Shown here piece after piece: positions 44,880 to 55,363 of a stretch of DNA of 64,000 nucleotides. The notes under the pieces are model-generated. The model saw nothing but the letters and a program-made list of their open reading frames with translations, ran no database searches and was not told where the DNA came from. Every line of letters starts with the position of its first letter. Position 1 is the first letter of the stretch. Origin of the DNA: Tolypocladium sp. Sup5 PDA-1 (lineage: Eukaryota > Ascomycota > Sordariomycetes > Hypocreales > Ophiocordycipitaceae); contig JPHH03000006.1 of NCBI GenBank assembly GCA_000750105.3, positions 620,001-684,000 on the forward strand, read 5' to 3'. The position numbers and the translations under genes are program-made.

Positions 44880-45836
44880 ATGGCTCTTCCACGTGCGACC
44901 GGCCTGGCGAGACGAAGTCTTTCCCTCTTGAGCTCTTCAGAAGGGTATGTCTCCGTCTGCTCTCCATGGGGCAGAGCTCCGAGAAGCTAACAGTTGGACC
45001 ACCACAGATCCTACCTCCAAGCCTCACAACGACAATCCCTCCTCCTCACCTCACAGACGCTCATCCCCTCGAGGGCGTCCGTTGCCTCATCCATACGCGC
45101 CTTCAGCTCCTCCTCCCCGCTCCTCAAGAAGCGCAAAATCGCCGCCGCTTCCAACAGTCCAGCGCGCTCCTCGCCCGACAATGCCCCATCATCACCATCA
45201 TCATCCTCCTCCTCCTCCTCCTCCTCCTCCTCAGGACCCAGCCCCGATGACCCCCTCGACTTCTCCTCCCTAACCGCCGCCTACGCGCCCATCGACACGC
45301 ACTTCAAGTCGCAGCTGCAATCCGTCCTACACGGCGGGCGCTTCAACCCGGCCACCCTCGGCGCCCTCCCCGTGTCCGTCAAGCCCGACCCCGGCACCGG
45401 CGGCGCCGCCCCCGAGACCTTCCCCCTCAGCGAGCTCGCCCAGGTCGTCCCGCGCTCCGGCCGCATCATATCCCTCCTCGTCAACGACCGCGCCTACATC
45501 AAGCCCATCATGTCCGCCGTCCAGGCCTCGCGCGAGTTCAACCAACAGCCCCAGCACGCCGAAGACAACGACCTCGAGCTGCTGCTGCGCGTCGAGCTCG
45601 AGCGCAAGGACGAGCTCGTGCGCCGCGTCAAGGAGGCGACGCAGGCGTGGCGCGAGCGCGTGCGCCAGGCCCGCACCAAGCACGACAAGATGCTCAAGGA
45701 CGGGAGGAAGACGGGCGCCGTGCTGCCCGACGTGGTCAAGCGCGCCGAGAAGGAGCTGCAAAAGGTGCAGGACAAGAAGATGAAGGAGATTGACGGTGAG
45801 GAGGCGCAGACGATTAAGCAGCTGGAGCGCAACTAG
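44880..45836 (+). CDS. RRF1: Mitochondrial ribosome recycling factor
   Basis: Releases ribosomal subunits after termination in mitochondrial translation. Two exons, 44880-44944 and 45008-45836, giving 297 aa. Residues 1-60 are Ser/Arg/Leu-rich without acid, a presequence (MALPRATGLARRSLS). A Ser-rich linker containing twelve consecutive Ser (86-97) comes from a TCC microsatellite. The RRF fold begins near 115: Ser/His-rich helix FKSQLQSVLHGGRFNP, then LISLLVND-type strands. It ends with the long three-helix part RKDELVRRVKEATQAWRE ... LPDVVKRAEKELQKVQDKKM, typical of RRF domain I. The first in-frame ATG is at 44880. Convergent with the RGG protein gene, 161 bp between stops. Confidence 0.87.
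45188..45232. repeat. Trinucleotide (ATC)n/(TCC)n microsatellite inside RRF
   Basis: Several ATC then about nine TCC triplets in frame encode the poly-Ser stretch of the RRF linker. Length changes would only lengthen or shorten the linker. Confidence 0.85.
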
Positions 45837-45997
45837 AGTTCGTCACTACGGACATGAACTGGTGGGCATGGACTGGTAGAGAGATGGAGCCTGTGATATT
45901 GACACCACAGAAATCTTGTACAGTGTACTATATTACACATCATGATACGAGTATCAGACCTCTCCCATGTCGGACCTCAGATCCTACACGTGCCTGC

Positions 45998-47182
45998 TTA
46001 AGCCTTTGCCTGGGCCTTGGCCCCCTTCTTCGCCGCCTTTGCAACGCCCACCAGCGACTTGAGCTTCTTTTCAAAGCTCTCCACGTCCTTTTGCGCGTAC
46101 GTCTCGGCGCGCAGATGCCACGACCGCGCCACGCCGACCGGGTCCGCCGCAAACTGGGGCTTCTCGTGCTGGCCCGCGACTGCCTTGTCGATGACGACCT
46201 TTCTAATCGCCTCCTCGGCGTCGTTGATGATGCGCTCGGTGCTGGGTGTAGCCTCCTCTCCGTCCTTGCCCGCGGCTTCCTCCTGGCGCTTCTGCTGGAG
46301 GTACGCCTCCGCCGCGCCCTTGGCCTTGGCATCCGCAAAGAAGCGTATGCCCTCGTCCTCGAGATCCTGTGCGTAGCTTCTTGCTTGCAGGGCCTGCGGC
46401 GCGCCAATGGGGTCGGCTGTGCCCAGGACGCTTAGGTTCTGCACCACGGTGGCGGATCGTCCGGCGGGCGTGGATGTGTTTGCGGGCATAAACGCCGAGA
46501 GGGATTCGACGGTAAAGGAGGGCTTGTACGGCGCCTTGACGCCGAACCGCATCGCGTCGTCGAACTCCTGCTCGGCCGGGTCCATCGTCTCGTAAGGGTC
46601 CTGTCTCGGCCCCCTCTTTGCGTTCTTGTCCGCGTCGTCCTTGTCGGTGCGCGGCTTGCCGCCCCGGGCAGCGCCTCGTCCGCCTCGTCCGCCTCGTCCA
46701 CCCCGTGCGCCGCGTCCGCCACGTGCCCCACGGACAGCAGACCCTCGGCCCGGTCCCGAGAAGCGGTTTCCGCCAGACGGCGAAGGCGCCCGGGAAGGAG
46801 TTTGCGCTTGTCCGCCTGTGAAACCTCCTCGTCCTCGCAGACCACCCCGTCCTCGCAGACCGCCGCCGCCGCGTCCGCGCAGTCCTCCCCTCGGAAGGCT
46901 TTTCACATCAATGACCTTTGGTTGGCCGCCCGACGCCTGAAAGGGAGCATTCTGGGTTCGCTCCCCCGTTGTAGAAGCCCCTCGGTTTCTCACCAGCGAG
47001 TTGATTTGGCTTGTAGCCGCACGCCCCCTTTGGCGAACCGATGGCCTAGGAGCACTGGGCGGTGCTTCGGCGTCTGCGCCGAGCCATTGAGTCGTCGAAA
47101 AGTAGGTTCTCAGCGCAGAGCCGGTCTGTTCGAGCTCCGGCCTCGCTCGGCTGCATACCGAGCGGAAAGCCTGCCGATTCAT
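45998..47182 (-). CDS. RGG-repeat protein with predicted mitochondrial presequence, function unknown
   Basis: Single exon on the minus strand, 394 aa from the ATG at 47182 (MNRQAFRSVCSRARPE). The frame stays open for 89 codons farther upstream, but this start gives an Arg-rich, acid-poor N-terminus with an RTYFST-type processing site near 25-30. Two blocks of Arg/Gly repeats, about 98-121 and 146-176, form RGG/GRG motifs typical of RNA-binding proteins. The C-terminal half is helical and charged (EDEGIRFFADAKAKGA, VARSWHLRAETYAQKD) and ends in Lys/Ala repeats. It resembles fungal mitochondrial ribosome-associated proteins in style, and it sits next to mitochondrial RRF, but no family could be named with confidence. 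Confidence 0.75.
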   Translation of the reverse strand: MNRQAFRSVCSRARPELEQTGSALRTYFSTTQWLGADAEAPPSAPRPSVRQRGRAATSQINSLVRNRGASTTGERTQNAPFQASGGQPKVIDVKSLPRGGLRGRGGGGLRGRGGLRGRGGFTGGQAQTPSRAPSPSGGNRFSGPGRGSAVRGARGGRGARGGRGGRGGRGAARGGKPRTDKDDADKNAKRGPRQDPYETMDPAEQEFDDAMRFGVKAPYKPSFTVESLSAFMPANTSTPAGRSATVVQNLSVLGTADPIGAPQALQARSYAQDLEDEGIRFFADAKAKGAAEAYLQQKRQEEAAGKDGEEATPSTERIINDAEEAIRKVVIDKAVAGQHEKPQFAADPVGVARSWHLRAETYAQKDVESFEKKLKSLVGVAKAAKKGAKAQAKA

Positions 47183-48063
47183 GGTTGCTTGGTTGTCGAG
47201 GTGTCGTGGAGAGTGGTTGATGCTCAAAGCCCAAGGGGACCATTTTTCTCGAGCTGTCATGATGACTAAGCACGTTGATCCACGCATCAACATCGCCACG
47301 AACAGTGTCACAGATCCCCTGTCAAGCCTGTATTCTGCAGTTGAGGAAGCGCTGAAAGGAATGCATAGCCGGATATAATGTTGTCTGAACAAGACAGACC
47401 TCTTTACTCCAAACTCCCCAGTGGCAGGCGATTCGTGCATCGGCTGCACGGGTCAAGAACCTTCCACCTCAACTTGAGCACGATGCCGGATTCAGCTGAG
47501 CCTCGCGGGTACCAGGTAATGTACAACAAAGTCCTGTAATGTCGTTCCTCAGTTCCTTCAACCAAAACATACATCTAGTGCCTCACGTCGTCGTAGAACC
47601 CCCCTCCATTACTCATATGATTCCCCGTCCCCTCCGCACTCTTCCAAGCTGGCCCATCACTACACGACGGGAGCGTGTTTGACCGGGTGCCGAGACCCTT
47701 GCGATCGAGGAACGTGCTGTACCGAGATTGGCCATTTCAGACCTCGGTGTAGACTGTCACGTCCCACCGTCGCCACTCGGGTGGTGCAAGACCGTTGTGC
47801 GCCGCCAACATGGATATTACCCCGTTGACCTGATGGCCACAAGCTTCTCGCCGATTCGTTCATGCTCCGGTGTAGTTCCCGCCGTGATACGCTGCGGGGC
47901 ATATCGGGTCTGGGATGCTGGATATCGCGGTCGTGGTCGCGGCCGGGTCGCAGCGTGCCTCGTTCTGATTGCCCCCGAAAAGCATTCCGTACATTCGTTA
48001 AAAAGTTCGTCGGGAGACTTTTGACGTCTCGTTTGCTCCGCCTCCCACCAACTCCTGCCAAGA
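47183..48063. other. Intergenic
   Basis: About 880 bp between the stop of the PPZ phosphatase and the start of the RGG protein (both minus strand). No gene, repeat or RNA recognised. Confidence 0.5.
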
Positions 48064-49809
48064 CTAGACGCTTTGAGGTTGCACGCTTGCCGGCTGTGGC
48101 TGTGTTAGTGCTACGGACTGTGTCGCACGATGAGACCAACTTACAGGGCTGTTGAGCATCTGCTGCCGCTTATTACGCCCCTTCTTGATGTGGCTCTTCA
48201 GAGCACTAGAGTCGAGGGGCTTGAGCAGTTCAAAGCTGCACAGAAGCTCGTTCGATACGGACATGACGGCCCCCCAGTTGTCGAATTCACCACAGTACTT
48301 TACTAGTGTCAAAACCACTGGCCCATTTCACGAGGGAGTAAAGAAACTTACATTTGGAGCGCTAAAGACCGTCACCAGAACTCGGTCATTGAAAAATTCG
48401 TAGCCATCTTCGACAACCATGTGCGCCCGACAGATAAGGTCAAAGTCGTGGACGGCCAAAAAGTCGGTAATGACGCGCTTGCCGAAGCAGTAGCTCACCC
48501 CTCTCTCGTTGGCCTCCCAGTCTTGTTCCATGTCCGCGGGATCCGACCAGAGAAGGTCGTTGAGTAACCCGTAGTCGGGGACGTCGGTCGGGCGGGCAAT
48601 GTTTCGAATGTCGTCCATGTGGCTCAGTGCTGGTGACAGGCCGCCGTGGACGCAGAAGATCTTGCCGGCGACGATGGCGGCAATGGGCAACGTATTGAAG
48701 CAGTCGATGAATGTCTTCCAAATCTTGACATTGCACCTCCGCTTGCACTCGTCGTAGAAGCCGTAGACTCGGGTAACGTTGGCGCATTCGTGGTTGCCCC
48801 GAAGCAGGAAAAAGTTCTCGGGGAACTTGAGCTTGTAGCAGAGGAGGAGCAGAATCGTCTCGAGCGATTGCTTCCCGCGGTCGACGTAGTCTCCCAGGAA
48901 GAGATAGTTGGACATGGGGGGAAACCCGCACATCTCAAACATTCGGATCAGGTCAGTGTATTGCCCATGGACGTCGCCAACAATCTTGACGGGCGCATCC
49001 AGCTCCAACAAAGCCGGCTGCGAAAGCAGGACCTCGCGGGCACGCTGGCAGATGGCCACAATCTCGGCATTCTTTAGGCACACGCCCTTGGTCACCTTGC
49101 CAGCGTAGCCTGCATCGAGCAGGCGCTTGATGTAGTCGTCGAGATCCATGTCCTTGATCTCGGCCATGGCAACGTTCCCATTCGAGTCGGCCTTGCTTCC
49201 AGCGTCCATCGAATCCGACCTATGGACTGCGTTTGGTTGGCCATCTCGCTTGACCAGAATCGGCGTGCCGGGGGCCTGCAAGTGGGTGCTGATGCTGGCG
49301 TTCGCTGACGGTGGCTGATCGGACACGTGGTCCACCTCGCCAGAGGCCTGCGCAGCACTCACATCATGGTTGCCGCCGCGGAGAGCGCTGGCCGACACTG
49401 GCGAGGGTGGGGGTTGGTCCTCGAAAATTGCAGAGTCGCTGTTGGACAGGTCTGTAGAGTTGTGCCTAAGCGCGGGTAGATCGCTGCGGCTGGTGCGAGA
49501 GGCGCTCGAGCGACCGCTTCGTCCAGACCGCACAGAGGCGGCGTCAGTGGCCTTGGTATTGCTGCTGCTGCTGTTATTGTTGCTGTCGCCCGCAGAGTCA
49601 CCGTTGGACAGGATTGCGGAGCTTCTGGGGCTGTCCGTCTTGCCGCTGCTGCCGGGGATCTTGGAGCGCAGCGAGCGAAAGGATCGCGATGAGTCTTTTG
49701 TGTCCGACCTGCTAAAGGACGGATACGACTGGAGACCATCGCTCGACCCCGCTGAGCCGGAGCCCTTGGCCGAGGAGCCACCTCCCTCCTTGGAGGCCTG
49801 GTTGCCCAT
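48064..49809 (-). CDS. PPZ1: PPZ-type serine/threonine protein phosphatase
   Basis: PP1-like phosphatase with a fungus-specific N-terminal extension; in yeast Ppz1 controls cation homeostasis, cell integrity and Hal3-dependent signalling. Three exons on the minus strand, 49809-48352, 48297-48145, 48099-48064, giving 548 aa. The N-terminus MGNQASK is a good N-myristoylation signal (Gly2). Residues 8-215 are Ser/Asn/Gly-rich and regulatory. The catalytic domain has GDVHGQ (Asp279, His281), GDYVDRG, RGNHE and the SAPNYCGEFDN strand rebuilt across intron 1. Intron 2 (48100-48144) is 45 nt, in frame, with a CTAAC branch site six bases before the acceptor; unspliced RNA would encode 15 extra residues near the C-terminus. 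Orthologous to Neurospora pzl-1 and Aspergillus ppzA by family logic. Confidence 0.95.
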
Positions 49810-50501
49810 CGCAAGTTTGGAGGAGGCTCGGGGCGGGTTCGTTCACGCACGCGGCGGGCGGTGTCTCAAATGTCGCGTGGGTGGCGTGGGGGGGGGGACT
49901 TGTTCCGGTGTTCGCCTGGGTTTGGCCGACCGTCGGTGGTTTGGCAGTCCAGTCTGCGCCAGGCTTGGCCGTTGGTGAGTCGGATCTCTCGCCCGGGGGA
50001 AGGGAGGAAGGATGGCAGTAGCGCTATGGGAAGCACCGAAGGCAGCCTTAAGGAGGATGGAACAGGCGACCGAGGACGGAAAAGAAAGAGGAGCGCCGAA
50101 GCTTTAAAACGTCCGTCGTGCTTGTTTTAGGCGAGCGCCCGAGATGGTAGGACAGAAGGGCAGAGAAGACTGCTGGCGGTGATGACGTCGTGGGGCCTCG
50201 CGGCGCTTCGGCAGCGGTGGAAGCTGCGGCCAGACGGGCGAGGGTCGGCGATACGGATAAAATCGAGAGCGCTCGACTTCGGATGCTGTGGCTGCGCTGG
50301 GAGCGATCCTCGCATTAGACACAGCAGAAAGCAGGCGGGCCAGTCGGGGTGGTAGCGGCGATGCGAGTGCGATGAGACAGGCGAGATGCAGAATTGGTGG
50401 TGAGGGGGAAAGGTGAAGAGAGGAAGAAGAACGACAGGTCTGGAATGAATGCAGGCCAGCAGAAGACGGGATGGGGGAGCAGTACCTGCAGATCCGGAGA
50501 C

Positions 50502-50525
50502 GGCAAGGCAAGGCAAGGCAAGGCA
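50502..50525. repeat. GGCAA pentanucleotide tandem repeat
   Basis: Four to five copies of GGCAA in tandem in the PPZ upstream region. Confidence 0.85.
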
Positions 50526-51097
50526 GGTTTGCAGCGCGGCCGCCAAGATGTCTGGGGCTGCTGGGTCGCTTGCTGCAGCAACAAGGATGGCCGATGTGTG
50601 TCTCGAGTGGTGATGTTTGTTTGAGAACGGCCTCGCGGTGGTCTGTGGTGTCTCTTGCGACGGCGACTGACGGCTGTGAGGGGCGGCGGGATGCTCGAGC
50701 TCCTCGTGACTGTTGATGGTGGCGAGGCCCAGTCGAGGCTAAAACTATCACTTATCGCGGCACCTTGTTAGCGCTGCTCGAGGTCCGCGGCGGCGCGCCA
50801 ATCAGGGCTGGAGAGCGCCGGGGTGCGCTGCGCGCGTGGAGGGGCTGAGCAGGCGAGAGCAGGAGGAAAAAGAAAGTCGGGAGGAGTCCAAAAGGAAAAC
50901 GCAGGACGTGATGGCGAGCGAAGAGTGCGCAGAAGAGAAGATCTCATAGGTGGTGGTGATGTTGACCCGGGTTCCAGTGCAGAGACGGGACCGCCGGAGA
51001 CGCTGAGAACGATGGGGCCTGGGCAGGTTGCAGTGGACGTTCCCAGTGGAGGCGCTTATACGTCCAGTGTGGCAGCCCGACGTCCAGGGCCGCTGTC

Positions 51098-51130
51098 CGC
51101 TGGGCTGGCTGGGCTGGGCTGGGCTGGGGC
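51098..51130. repeat. GCTGG/GCTGGG tandem repeat
   Basis: About six GCTGG(G) units in a row in the PPZ/SUR7 intergenic region. Confidence 0.8.
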
Positions 51131-52236
51131 CGATCCGGGCGCCAGTGCCAGTGCCAGTGCGGCGACGGGCTACAGTGCAATTAAGGTTTCACTGGCAGCG
51201 CACCTCCACACTTGTAGGTACCTACCTACTCGTAGGTACCTTAGGAATCGACAGTCCAGCCAGCCTCTCCGAGGACTTGCCTGGCCACTGCAGCCTGCAT
51301 GTCTTCGGCTTTGAATGCTGCGATCGGCACCCGAATGGCACGCCAGAGGCCACGAGACGTAAGGTAGGGACTAAACAAACCGTCAAAACGCCCTCTGGAA
51401 GAGGCAGTTCGTCTCGAAAGACGCCATTCTACCTGGTCACGGACACGCGAGCAGACAGGGTGGCATTGGGCCGCAAAGAGATGGGGCCTTGGGCCTGGAG
51501 CTGAGAGAGGATGGACACGATGCGTCCTATCCAGACAGGCTTCAAATGACAGACGCAGAGTATGCGTCTAATTTGACTGGACGAACGAGCGGCCTCGAGC
51601 AGCTTCGACAAGGGCAGTGCCAGGGGATGGTTATACCGAGACGGTTTCGCAGACCGAGCTTCCTGCGTCGCCCCACAGGTTCCTGCGAACACGCAGACGG
51701 CCATCGGGGGTCCCTATAATATTTGCTACGATACAGGGCCGCAGCACAATTGTGTTTCAGCGACTGCCGGTTGCGGCCAACATCACCGCCTGCGAACCGT
51801 TGGAGCGCCCAGTGACAAGTGTCAGTGCCCCCGCGCCGGCTTGTCGGCACGCATCAAAGACATTATGAGGCAATGCTCGTGTTTCGCAGGTCTCACAGGT
51901 TTCGCAGCAGGCATGGAAGGGCGGGCCGCGCAAGCTTTGATTGACGGGCCTTGTCATTCTCTCTCCGCCAAGGTGAAGCAGGAGACGGACAAGTCTTGGC
52001 ACGTGCACGGGCTCTTGCTCTTGTCCTCCTCCACCTTCTCAGTAAGCAGCGTTGCGCAGGAGAAGGAAGCTCACCATCAAATTACAAAGCCTGTGGGGCT
52101 TCTCCGCGTCGCCGCATGACGACGAGCTTTTAAGGTTGGTGGTGACAGGCAGTGCGGCTCTTGAACTTGCAGATTTGCGGGCATGCCGATGCCCAGATCT
52201 GGCCCAGACGCAAATAGCATCTGGGGCGGATGCAAT

Positions 52237-52272
52237 TGCTGGGCACTTGCTGGGCACTTGCTGGGCACTTGC
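52237..52272. repeat. Three tandem copies of an 11-bp unit (TTGCTGGGCAC)
   Basis: Perfect 11-bp repeats, three copies, ending in a partial TTGC. Not a multiple of three and not within a gene. Confidence 0.9.
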
Positions 52273-53808
52273 AAGAGGGCTTGCGTACCTCATCGTCCTA
52301 CGGATGCGACATGCCGTGTATCATGCCGCCACCGACCACGATATCGAGTACGAGTACTATTGCTGAGCCAAGCGTTGGATCTGATAAGCCACGTGGACCG
52401 CAATGGTGTCCTCTCAGCACTTCGGCTCTCCTCATGCGCAATGGGCCGATAACGGGGCTTGGCAGACCTGGGCCATGCTCCCAGGCCTCTTCTGAGGTTC
52501 TCCCGAAGGGCCAAACCCGTTCCGAGAGCTCGGATCATGCAGCGTCTCTCACACGCGAATTCGAACCAGCAATCGTTGGACTTGCCTGTCACTGACGTCC
52601 ACGTTGCCCTCCCCGACATCTCTCTTTTTGGTGGTGGCAAAGGCTTCTAATTTTAGGTGAATCCGCCCACGCTGACTAGCGGAGAGAGGCGGTGCGGGAA
52701 AGCTTGGGAGGCTTTTATTATGGGGGCGTTGTGGGAGGCTCAGCAGACGGAAACATGGTGGACGACTTCGGGAACTCCCACATTCGTCTCGAAGACCCTT
52801 CACCTGATCGTGGAGAGCATCATTGTCGGCACATGCATCGGTAATGGAACAAACAAGTCTTCACCCGTGAAGACGCAGAATCCACACAGACGTCAATGGC
52901 TCCCGTTGCCGTCCCAATGGAAGAATCGGGAGTATGGGATATTTTGGTTTTGCAGATCTGGGCCGATCTGTGCCAGCCTCTTCGCCCACCCCTTTCGAGG
53001 CGTCGTCATCAGCAGCGGATGGTCGTCGTGACATGCGCCGCTGGCTTCCTGTTTCTGAGGGCTATCATATGTGGGTGTTGGTGGACCAAGTATCCGCCCT
53101 GTCGCACGAAGGATGCGCAGCCGAGCTGCAAACTCCAGCCGCAATATTGAGACGGGAGGAAATGGGCATCGTGAAGCTGTTCATTGCCCGAAAAGGAAGC
53201 AGTGAAATGAATCGAGGCTCTCTCTGTTTACACCTCCACCGCCAACCCGATCAGGCCGGTGCAACAGTGCTTGGACCATGGTTCCGCGTTCCCTCTGTCA
53301 GCCAACAACCAGAGCCAAACGAGGCGAAGCTCCAGATTCCAGCAATTGGACGGTCCCGGGGGTGATCCTGGTTGCCTGGCAAGCCTGGTCCCATCTGCCC
53401 TCCAGCCGTGGAACCAGGCCCGAATCAGCCAACCACTGAGGACCCTGCTGGAGGCCTTTTCGTGCGCTGCGCCCAACTGCGTCCACACCATCACTGCGCC
53501 ACTCCACGTCAAACACGCAACACCCAGCCATTGATCAGCTCTGAAGCTCCGCCTCGCTTCGCGTCGCCTTTGCATAAAACAGCGCGACGCCCGACGTCGG
53601 ATTTCTCTCCTCCTCACCATCATCCGTATCTGCGTCACTTTCGAGCTCGACTGTCGTTTGCAGCCCGTCGTCGCCGTCTACCCGCTCGCAGTAGGCTGTA
53701 AACACACCCGACGACGTCATCTCTTCGCTCGCTCACGGAGGACAACTTCCACCTCTCCGCCATCCGCGACCTAATACCACCTTCTCCAGCAACACTACAA
53801 CCGCAACC

Positions 53809-54819
53809 ATGGGCGTCGGCCGCTTCGTCTGCGTCGCAGTCCCCATCCTCCTCACCATCGCTTCCATCGTCGCCCTCCTCGTCGCCACCCTCTCCGGCGT
53901 CGCCCACAACAGCTTCTACCTGTTCCGCGTCAACGTCACCGACCTCTCCATCAACCCGGCCAACCTCGACAACATCGCCAACAAGCTCGGCGCTGGCCTC
54001 AAGATCCGCGCCGATGTCCAGACCAGCAACATCACCGCCGGGAACCTCGGCCTCGACAATATCTACGATGTGAACCTGTGGGGCTACTGCAGCACCGACA
54101 AGGAGGGCAAGCGGGAGTGCACCAAGGCCCAGTTCGACTGGGCGTCGACCAAGCTCAACACGACTTGGATCGAGAACTTTGGCTCCACCGCCGGCGTCAA
54201 GATAAGCCTGCCCAAGGAGATCAAGGATGCCCTCAACGTCTTCAAAACCGTGACCAAGTGGACCGAGGTCGCCTTCATCATCGCCCTCGTCGCGCTCGGC
54301 ATCGAGCTCTTCGTCGGCATCTTTGCCAGCTGCTCGCGTGTCGTCTCCTGCCTGACCTGGCTCGTTGCCTCCATTACTGCCGTGCTCGTTGGCGCTGCCG
54401 CCGGTCTGGCCACTGCCATGGCCACCATCGTCATCGGCTCCGTCGAGAGCACCGCCAAGTACTACGGCGTCAAGGGCAGCTTCGACACCAAGTTCCTCGC
54501 CGCCGTCTGGATCGCCACGGCGTTCGCCATCGGCGCCGCCTTCTTCTGGCTCTTCACCATCTGCTGCTGCAAGCCCGAGCACCGCAGCCGCAACGCCTAC
54601 GGCGGCAACAAGCACCAGAGCACCGACGGCGAGAAGCTGCTGCCCAAGAGCGGCTACGCGCCCCTGAGCAACGAGCACGAGATGAGCGGCGGCTTCTACA
54701 ACCCCAACCAGCAGCAGAGCCAATTCGCCGCCCAGCCCTACTCCTCTCAGCCTCCCCGCTACCCCGGCGGCACTGGTCGATCAGATCTGGCTTATGAGCC
54801 TTACTCCCACCGGGCGTAA
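53809..54819 (+). CDS. SUR7/PalI-family plasma membrane protein
   Basis: Claudin-like four-span proteins of this family include eisosome-associated Sur7 and the pH sensor partner PalI/Rim9; which one is meant cannot be told here. Single exon, 336 aa. TM1 lies at about 6-31. A long extracellular loop (32-151) holds N-glycosylation sequons (NVT, NIT, NTT) and the family signature LWGYC with a second Cys ten residues on (Cys94 and Cys104). TM2 is about 152-174, TM3 about 183-208, TM4 about 229-253 ending in a CCC cluster that could be palmitoylated. The C-terminal 80 residues are cytosolic and Gln/Ser/Tyr/Pro-rich. Divergent from PPZ and followed in tandem by WDR6. Confidence 0.9.
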   Translation: MGVGRFVCVAVPILLTIASIVALLVATLSGVAHNSFYLFRVNVTDLSINPANLDNIANKLGAGLKIRADVQTSNITAGNLGLDNIYDVNLWGYCSTDKEGKRECTKAQFDWASTKLNTTWIENFGSTAGVKISLPKEIKDALNVFKTVTKWTEVAFIIALVALGIELFVGIFASCSRVVSCLTWLVASITAVLVGAAAGLATAMATIVIGSVESTAKYYGVKGSFDTKFLAAVWIATAFAIGAAFFWLFTICCCKPEHRSRNAYGGNKHQSTDGEKLLPKSGYAPLSNEHEMSGGFYNPNQQQSQFAAQPYSSQPPRYPGGTGRSDLAYEPYSHRA

Positions 54820-55363
54820 AGCAAACAGCCAAACCTAGCTAGCACTTTGTTTCTTTTCTTTCCCTGTTATTGATGAATCTAGAGAGGAGGATACTTGAGT
54901 TTGGATCATGCATCACTGGCGTTCCATGGGCTTTCTTACACGGGATCAACGAGGGCGGGATTTTGCAGCTCGTGCCGCAAAATGGCGACGCTGGCACAGA
55001 GACGAGGCGTGCTTGTTATGATACCTCGGGCACGACTACTCTATATAGAGCATCTATAGATGCATGATACGAGTCAATGAAGTAAAACTTCATAACCGTT
55101 TATTTGTCTAAAAAGTTCGATGTGAGAGTTGACGTAGCTGGTTGTCAGGCCCCTGATACCAATCGCTGGTTGTTGAAGCATCGCTGGGCAAGGCTGGACC
55201 CACGAAAAATTCGGTGTCCATTTTACTCACCCACAGTTCGCACGACAACCTCGCTTATACACGACACTCGTCTCATGCTTCAAACGCCCGGAACTCATGC
55301 TGATATAGGTAGTATTTATTTACCATTTGGCATATCGCTCTCTGAGCGCCCCGCGCATATGCA
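54820..55363. other. Intergenic, promoter of the WDR6 gene
   Basis: About 540 bp, AT-rich around 55035-55110. A TATATAGAGC-like stretch at about 55041 is too far from the WDR6 start to be called a TATA box with confidence. Confidence 0.4.

Larger units (their letters stand above)
49810..53808. promoter_or_regulatory. 4-kb divergent intergenic region, PPZ phosphatase / SUR7-family protein
   Basis: Lies between opposing start codons and must include both promoters. The PPZ side is purine-rich on the plus strand, that is a CT-rich leader on the minus strand. Three short tandem repeats are present (50502, 51098, 52237) and GTAC palindromes occur near 51215-51240 and 52345-52360. No protein gene could be supported. 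Confidence 0.5.

Noticed and set aside
52540..52600. GGTTCGAATTC on the minus strand resembling a tRNA T-arm
   Set aside because: The flanking bases do not form a T-stem or an acceptor stem.
53635..54723. 362-codon antisense frame over the SUR7-family gene
   Set aside because: Shadow of the sense gene, which has transmembrane segments and family signature.
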